Below are positions 59,719 to 64,000 of a DNA stretch of 64,000 bases, piece after piece; positions within the stretch are counted from its first letter, which is position 1; the number at the start of each line of letters is the position of its first letter. Where the stretch lies: NCBI RefSeq assembly GCF_017948245.1, contig NZ_CP072872.1, forward strand, positions 6,084 through 70,083. The letters run 5' to 3'. Under the pieces are notes generated by a model. That model did no database searches, was not told the origin of the DNA, and worked only from the letters and a program-made list of their open reading frames with translations. A program made the translations under genes and the position numbers. This stretch comes from Rhizobium sp. NLR16a (lineage in GTDB: Bacteria > Pseudomonadota > Alphaproteobacteria > Rhizobiales > Rhizobiaceae).

Positions 59719-59759
59719 CCTATTTGTCGCAAGGAAAATAGGATTAACAAAAGGTTAAT
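59719..59759. repeat. Two further inverted repeats upstream of repA
   Basis: CCTATTT/AAATAGG (arms of seven, 59719-59742) is directly followed by ATTAAC/GTTAAT (arms of six, 59743-59759). They may belong to the promoter or to a partition site. Confidence 0.55.
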
Positions 59760-59956
59760 GAGTTTTGGTTGCGGCAATGCACGATGGTTCTACAGTCGGA
59801 GGAAAGAAGTCCCACTGAAGTTCCACCGGTGATATTCACCTGCTAAAAAGCTCCAATTGTGCCGTAGCTCCATGCCTATGCACCTTCCCAGACACGTCTT
59901 ACAACGCGCCGCTGCATAGCTGCAGCACGCCAACTGCGGCCTTTGCCACACGGAAA

Positions 59957-60364
59957 ATGGAAAAGTCATCGATGATCGGTCGCGGTTTTTTGCTCGGCGT
60001 AGCTTTCGGCTGCGTGCTCGGTGTCTATATTGCGCCTCACCTCGGCCGCCCGGCCGCCCGGAAAGGAGACATTTCTGAAACCATTTTGCCTCAACTGAAG
60101 ATCGTGCAGGCCGAAGCCGAAAAGGCTACATGGCCGACCGACGATGAAGCCAAAGCCCAGCTGTTCGACTTATCCAAATGGGACTTAAAAAAGCATGGCA
60201 TTGGTTCAAAGGTGAGCGTTAACCGCTGTATCCGAATTTCGCAGGGCGAGATGGCTTGCGCGCTGATGGCACGGCTCGACTGGATCGAAGGCGAAACGCA
60301 AATTGAAGCGGTTTTTCAAGCGAAGTCAGATGGTTGGAAGATGGTAGCCGTGAAAAATCGCTAA
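59957..60364 (+). CDS. Membrane-anchored hypothetical protein
   Basis: A 135-residue protein with one N-terminal membrane helix (GRGFLLGVAFGCVLGVYIA) and an exported, mixed alpha-beta domain. It has two Cys (NRCIRI, MACALM). The MIGRGF codon at 59972 is an alternative start. No family is recognised. It is transcribed away from repA and may be part of a plasmid-upkeep set. Confidence 0.55.
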   Translation: MEKSSMIGRGFLLGVAFGCVLGVYIAPHLGRPAARKGDISETILPQLKIVQAEAEKATWPTDDEAKAQLFDLSKWDLKKHGIGSKVSVNRCIRISQGEMACALMARLDWIEGETQIEAVFQAKSDGWKMVAVKNR

Positions 60365-60582
60365 TTGCCTTTTTGCGTTTTGCGGACAATGTTAGGAAAC
60401 CACATCCAGGCATGCCTTGAAGCATTTCGATTCACTGCCTCTGGGAACTCGCATTTTAATAATTCCCCCAAATAGGTAGGAAAAACCGCTGTGATTCAGG
60501 AGGAGGGGGGTGTGCCAAATTGCTTCAATTTGGTGCATAGTGGCCGCTGAGGGCGGTATTTCATACAATAAAGGTAAGGATC

Positions 60583-61053
60583 GTGATTGATCTAAGCAGC
60601 TACAAAAGCGCACGGGGTTTAATTGAAACAAACGATCCGGAATTAGAGAGGCCGGTCTATCGGAAGTCCGGCTTCGACGGCATCCAAACCGCAAAAGAAA
60701 TGGACGAACGGATCTCGAATTTTCTCAAGGACATTCGTGAATCCAAAAATCTCTCCCGAGCGGAATTGGCTCATTTGCTCGGTCTTTCCGTGTCCGTTTA
60801 TGGGCGGTATGAGCGCGCGGAATCGCGCATGACCGTTCCCCGCCTGATTCATCTCTGTGAGCTCATGGGCTTCATGCCCATAGACATGATCTTTGAAGCT
60901 GCGCCGCACCTTTGGGGTAAGACGCCGGAAGAGGCGGAAGAGCGTCGAACGTTGACGATGCTAATTGAACGACTGCCACCGGACACCACGCGCGATCTGA
61001 TCCGCCTCTTGAAGCGCATGACGCCTGGGGAGCAAGCGGCAGAGGTTTTGTAA
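60583..61053 (+). CDS. XRE-family transcriptional regulator
   Basis: A 156-residue protein from a GTG with AAGGA four bases away. HTH at about residues 42-100: RISNFLKDIRESKNLSRAELAHLLGLSVSVYGRYERAESRM. The C-terminal half is helical. Its domain order recalls regulators such as TrbR that repress transfer genes of rhizobial plasmids, but the link is not proven. It converges with ardC with a 15-nt gap. Confidence 0.8.
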   Translation: MIDLSSYKSARGLIETNDPELERPVYRKSGFDGIQTAKEMDERISNFLKDIRESKNLSRAELAHLLGLSVSVYGRYERAESRMTVPRLIHLCELMGFMPIDMIFEAAPHLWGKTPEEAEERRTLTMLIERLPPDTTRDLIRLLKRMTPGEQAAEVL

Positions 61054-61068
61054 ACTGAGCGAAGGCCG

Positions 61069-61953
61069 CTAGGCGACCTTGCTCTGCTGCAGCGATTGCA
61101 GACCGGTGAGGAAATCAGCGGCCGCTTGGGCCTTCGCGGCTGCTGTGACGATCGCCCTCTTGTCGTTCTTCAGCACCTTGAGCCAGCTCTCAAGGTAAGT
61201 TGCTGTAATGTCGCGAGGATCGTGCGCGACACCAAGATCAGCGCACAGGAACGAAGCGGAAAGCTCGGCAACGAGCTCCTCGAGCGCGTAGCTCTCACTG
61301 CCGAATCGGCCACTCAGGTCACGGTCTAGGCGAGTCTTTGCGCCTGACCAGTGTGAAATTTCGTGCAGCAAGGTCGAGTAAAGGTGAACTTCGCTCGCGA
61401 ACCGTGCCCGGTCCGGCATGAGGATATCGTCGACTGCGGGACGGAAGCAAGCCATTGTTCCGCCGTATGTGACCGCGGCGCCGGTTTTGCGGACGAATGT
61501 TTCGACGGTTTCCAGAAGCGGTATCGTCGTTGCCTGCATCTCCTCAGCTGGGCGGTAGAACCGCTCCGGCAGATTCTCGATCTGCTCGACGTTAAAAACC
61601 GTGTAGCCTTTGAGATAGGGGATTGAGCGCTCGTCATCATCTTCGCGCGCCTTCGGGGTGAAAGTGCCGTATTTGACGACGAGGGCTCCTTTCTCGTTCT
61701 TTCGGACTTGGCCGCCGAGATCCTGAGCTTGGCGATATGTGATCCAGGTGCTTTCCTCGTAGCCGGCAAGCTCGCTTGCGAGCCACAGCATCAGGACGTT
61801 GATTCCGCGATAGGCTTCGCCGGTTGCGCGGCGCGGAATGAGGGAGCCGCGGCTGTTTCCGCGCCAGGGACGGATCCACGGTTTGGTGCCGGCTTCAAGC
61901 TGCTCAATGATGGCGTCTGTGATGCGCTGGTAGGTGTCCTTGATGTTCTGCAC
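61069..61953 (-). CDS. ardC: ArdC-type antirestriction protein (zincin fold)
   Basis: A 294-residue protein. The GTG at 61953 is chosen because GGAAGGAG lies six bases before it and because VQNIKDTYQRITDAII is the family's opening. The N-terminal ssDNA-binding domain covers residues 1-135. The zinc-binding HEISH is at 197-201, with a further Glu in LEELVAELSASFL. ArdC protects incoming plasmid DNA against host restriction. The plasmid also carries its own restriction-like locus. It is in the same-strand group with fic and DUF736 genes. Confidence 0.9.
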   Translation of the reverse strand: MQNIKDTYQRITDAIIEQLEAGTKPWIRPWRGNSRGSLIPRRATGEAYRGINVLMLWLASELAGYEESTWITYRQAQDLGGQVRKNEKGALVVKYGTFTPKAREDDDERSIPYLKGYTVFNVEQIENLPERFYRPAEEMQATTIPLLETVETFVRKTGAAVTYGGTMACFRPAVDDILMPDRARFASEVHLYSTLLHEISHWSGAKTRLDRDLSGRFGSESYALEELVAELSASFLCADLGVAHDPRDITATYLESWLKVLKNDKRAIVTAAAKAQAAADFLTGLQSLQQSKVA

Positions 61954-62167
61954 TGCCGTCTCCTTCCGTTGGTTGACGGCAAAAAACGGAGATAGCCGAA
62001 GCGAGCCCATGCACCCAAAGGGCCGCAACGAAGTGGAGGACTGCGTCAGCGGTTGCGTGGGGGAGGGGCTATCGTAGCTTGTCCGTCAATCATCCGACGG
62101 AAAGGGAGGGCGCAGAACTGGACGCCTCCCGAATAGATAGCATCTTGCAGCTTGAACCCGGAGTTCG

Positions 62168-63220
62168 TCACCGGCCGCGGTCGCCGTCATCGCGCTCAGG
62201 GCTTCGCTGTGCCGCCATTTGCGCCTCGATCGCCTTGAGCTCCGGGTTATTGTCCTGCTGCAGCTGCCTGGCGGGTTGCTGCTGCGATTGCGGCTCCTGG
62301 GCCGGTTCCGCACGCTCCAGCCGGGAAAAGTCCGAACGAGCAGTGATGGTGATCTCTTCGCCCTCATTCGGCAGGCGCTCGGGCAAGTCTGCGCGATCCG
62401 CAGCAACAATACCCTGATCGGTTACGAAGGTGACTATGCGATTGTCGTGTCCGAGAACCTGGCCGCTGATTTCCTCGCCGGCGCGGGCGGTGCGTATATT
62501 GTGCTCGAAAGGTTTCTCACCAAGCTCTTTAAGGTCGGCAAAGGCCGCGCGCAAGGCTTCCCGTCGGTTCGGATTGATAGCATCCTCGAGCACATGTTTC
62601 ATTGCTGGACTCGACGGATCGTTGGTGGTCTCAATCGACGCCTCGATCATGCGTGGCTTGCTGATGACGGTGAAATCGATCTCGTGCCCGTATCGGCGGC
62701 CGAGCTCCGAAACGAAGGCCTCTTGCGTGCGCCCGTTTCCCTCTCGGAACGGATGCACATAGTTTAGCTCGGAGAGAACCTTCGCGGCTCTGTCGGCGAA
62801 TTCCTCTGGAGCTGCATTGCGAAGGGCTTGCGGATCTCGAATCGGCTTCAGGGCCTCATCCAGGCCCATTTCTATTCGCGAACCGGGCAGGAACGAGGTG
62901 CCGCCTTTGGACAGGCCTCCAATCGGCTCCACGCGCTGGCCGTCAACGATCGGAGTTTCGTTGCGTGTGTGGCCGGCCCACTCGTAGACGTCCTGAAAAA
63001 TGTAGCCGTGAATTGCCTTCAGGTGCTGCTTGTCGAAATTTCCGGACGGGCCATCACCTTCGGCGATTTCCGCCATACGGAAAGCCGCCGCACGGTACTC
63101 TTCGGTGCGCAGCTCCGAGTGCGACTGGATACCGAACTTGTTGCGCAGCACATCCCTCCGATCCGGATCATCGGAGGTGTTGGGATAGGTATAGGCGCCT
63201 TTGGACTGCTCGTCTGCCAT
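62168..63220 (-). CDS. fic: Fic-domain protein (AMP transferase), VbhT-like without BID domain
   Basis: A 350-residue protein. The Fic core lies at residues 60-210 with HPFREGNGRTQ at 156-166; the His is catalytic. The flap is TSFLPGSRIE. Residues 230-290 (ISGQVLGHDNRIVTFVTDQGI) form an OB-like domain as in VbhT and Bartonella Bep proteins. The C-terminal secretion domain (BID) of those proteins is absent; a Gln- and Glu-rich tail ends the protein. It should AMPylate a target such as DNA gyrase in the cytoplasm. No clear ribosome site precedes the ATG. Confidence 0.85.
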   Translation of the reverse strand: MADEQSKGAYTYPNTSDDPDRRDVLRNKFGIQSHSELRTEEYRAAAFRMAEIAEGDGPSGNFDKQHLKAIHGYIFQDVYEWAGHTRNETPIVDGQRVEPIGGLSKGGTSFLPGSRIEMGLDEALKPIRDPQALRNAAPEEFADRAAKVLSELNYVHPFREGNGRTQEAFVSELGRRYGHEIDFTVISKPRMIEASIETTNDPSSPAMKHVLEDAINPNRREALRAAFADLKELGEKPFEHNIRTARAGEEISGQVLGHDNRIVTFVTDQGIVAADRADLPERLPNEGEEITITARSDFSRLERAEPAQEPQSQQQPARQLQQDNNPELKAIEAQMAAQRSPERDDGDRGR

Positions 63221-63234
63221 GGCCAAGGTCAACG

Positions 63235-63265
63235 AAAAGCCGCCTGCAGTAAGCAGGCGGCTTTT
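63235..63265. terminator. Strong bidirectional hairpin between antitoxin and fic
   Basis: AAAAGCCGCCTGC and GCAGGCGGCTTTT form a perfect 13-base stem with a five-base loop and T-runs on both strands. It stands between the end of the VbhA-like gene and the start of fic, on the same transcript path. Confidence 0.85.
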
Positions 63266-63289
63266 CGCCTTTAGAGGGTTGAAAGGAGT

Positions 63290-63493
63290 TTATTGTGCAG
63301 GAGCGCGCACGACGCGTAAACGGTACTCCTCGCGCGTGATCTCGCCAGCGACGTAGGCGGCGGTAGCATCTTCGAGGACAGGATCGTAGGTGTAACCCTG
63401 CCGGATGTTGGCAGCTCGCGCCTGATCGGTGGCTTTCTTTCGCCTTGCCACGGCTTCCGGGGAACGATCCGGACGGCGGGAATGAACGTTCAT
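63290..63493 (-). CDS. VbhA-like antitoxin of the Fic protein
   Basis: A 67-residue protein from ATG 63493 with GGAG nine bases upstream. The order 'AANIRQGYTYDP', then AAYVAGEITREEY matches VbhA (in which SxxxEG is followed by L-E-P-D-P and V-x-G-E-L). VbhA blocks Fic by placing Glu of the motif in the ATP site. At that position this protein has Gln (Q32), and the Ser is Ala (A28). It may therefore inhibit weakly. A terminator separates it from fic. Confidence 0.7.
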   Translation of the reverse strand: MNVHSRRPDRSPEAVARRKKATDQARAANIRQGYTYDPVLEDATAAYVAGEITREEYRLRVVRAPAQ

Positions 63494-63613
63494 CGTCAAA
63501 TCTCCAGTTACCGGCCACCCTATCAGGAAAAATGCTGGAAATCCAGCACTTTGCGGGGTTTTCCGGCCTTTCGATGGTGAGCGCCCGGCTGGTCGCCGGG
63601 CGCTTTGCGCGGG

Positions 63614-63946
63614 TCAATCGCGGGGTTCCCATTCGATGATCGCCTGCAGCGTGGGATCGTCCTGGCCTGGGAACCGGCCCAAATTGGCGTTAAAGCCGAG
63701 GCGCCGGATCGAAAGGGTGTAGTAGGACTTACCGTCCTGGTTCTTCTTCTTCCAGATGCCGCCGACCTCGATGTCATGGCCGCGCGGTGACTTGGCGTAA
63801 ACGCGGTGCGTCGGGGCCTTTTCATTGTCGGACGTGAACGGGACAGCCTTGATGTCCAGGTCGCGGTCGATCGTGGAGATGAGGCCTGCGCCTTTTGCGG
63901 TGTCGAGGTTGTCGGCGTCGAACTGGATGTAGTTGGTGGTGGTCAT
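63614..63946 (-). CDS. DUF736 family protein
   Basis: A 110-residue protein from the ATG 63946, eight bases after AGGAG. The segments THRVYAKSPRGHDIEVGGIWKKK and YYTLSIRRLGFNANLGRFPGQ are the DUF736 signature, a small basic beta-rich domain found on many rhizobial plasmids, often near ArdC and Fic genes. Its function is unknown; an OB-like, nucleic-acid-related role is possible. Confidence 0.85.
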   Translation of the reverse strand: MTTTNYIQFDADNLDTAKGAGLISTIDRDLDIKAVPFTSDNEKAPTHRVYAKSPRGHDIEVGGIWKKKNQDGKSYYTLSIRRLGFNANLGRFPGQDDPTLQAIIEWEPRD

Positions 63947-64000
63947 GTCAGTCACTCCTCTTTGGTGGTTGCGATGATCGTTCCAAGGGCACGGCAGAAA

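Larger units (their letters stand above)
59650..59956. other. repABC upstream control region
   Basis: About 300 nt without a gene. Three inverted repeats lie at 59667-59705, 59719-59742 and 59743-59759. The remaining 200 bp have no clear signals, apart from a CTGCA-rich stretch near 59912. Confidence 0.6.

Noticed and set aside
1-64000. tRNA or rRNA genes, CRISPR arrays and intact insertion sequences
   Set aside because: I scanned for conserved tRNA arm sequences, regularly spaced repeats and transposase motifs (DDE, IS ends) and saw none that hold up.

Overview
The window reads as about 64 kb of a large conjugative plasmid from an alphaproteobacterium of the Rhizobiales (Rhizobium, Agrobacterium, Ochrobactrum or a close relative). 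The grounds are a complete repABC replication and partition operon with its antisense RNA gap, a GTTC-N7-GTTC SOS box of the alphaproteobacterial type, a VirB/VirD4 type IV secretion locus, an rcgA-rcgR pair of rhizobial plasmid families, and many small genes typical of rhizobial plasmids (DUF736, DUF3846-like, ArdC, Fic/VbhA).

Layout from left to right. 1-3,009: an SOS-regulated Y-family polymerase, a coupled zinc-ribbon protein and an unknown protein. 3,065-7,852: a minus-strand block of small plasmid genes and an XRE regulator, separated by a leader rich in inverted repeats. 7,948-12,082: an accessory island with an RNA-polymerase-alpha-CTD-like small protein, a nuclease-fold protein, a Shedu (SduA) immune nuclease, and a PIN-domain protein. 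12,284-17,593: a stand-alone LigD-type DNA ligase, rcgR, rcgA and unknown genes. 18,148-30,255: a 12-kb locus of defence type. On the minus strand, an excisionase-like HTH protein, an SNF2 helicase, a beta-class adenine methyltransferase, a DUF262-HNH protein and a type III Res-like helicase-nuclease form a tight operon. A small protein and a Rad50-like zinc-hook ATPase converge on it. I cannot place this combination in a named system, and it is the best candidate for something undescribed. 30,503-32,967: a serine resolvase, a NYN-LOTUS protein and small genes.

33,038-36,285 is a minus-strand operon of exported and membrane proteins that includes three consecutive degenerate staphylococcal-nuclease-like proteins. 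It is divergent from the conjugation operon at 36,445-49,432: transglycosylase, VirB2, VirB3, VirB4, second transglycosylase, VirB5, small lipoprotein, VirB6, VirB8, VirB9, VirB10, VirB11, VirD4. After a frameshifted XRE pseudogene come the transfer genes: MobC and a 1001-residue relaxase on the minus strand, an oriT with a TATCCTGCC nic-like core next to several inverted repeats, an array of CACAC/CACAT half-sites, and a VirC1-like ParA ATPase with a ribbon-helix-helix partner. repC, repB and repA follow on the minus strand, with a counter-transcribed RNA between repC and repB and three inverted repeats upstream of repA. The right end carries an XRE regulator, the ArdC antirestriction protein, a Fic protein with a VbhA-like antitoxin, and a DUF736 protein.

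Together the genes provide replication and partition (repABC), relaxosome assembly and substrate delivery (MobC, relaxase, VirC1/VirC2-like pair, VirD4), a transfer channel (VirB), protection of the incoming DNA (ArdC), and protection of the host against other DNA (Shedu and the helicase-methyltransferase locus). All functions are inferred from sequence motifs read by eye. No database search was run.
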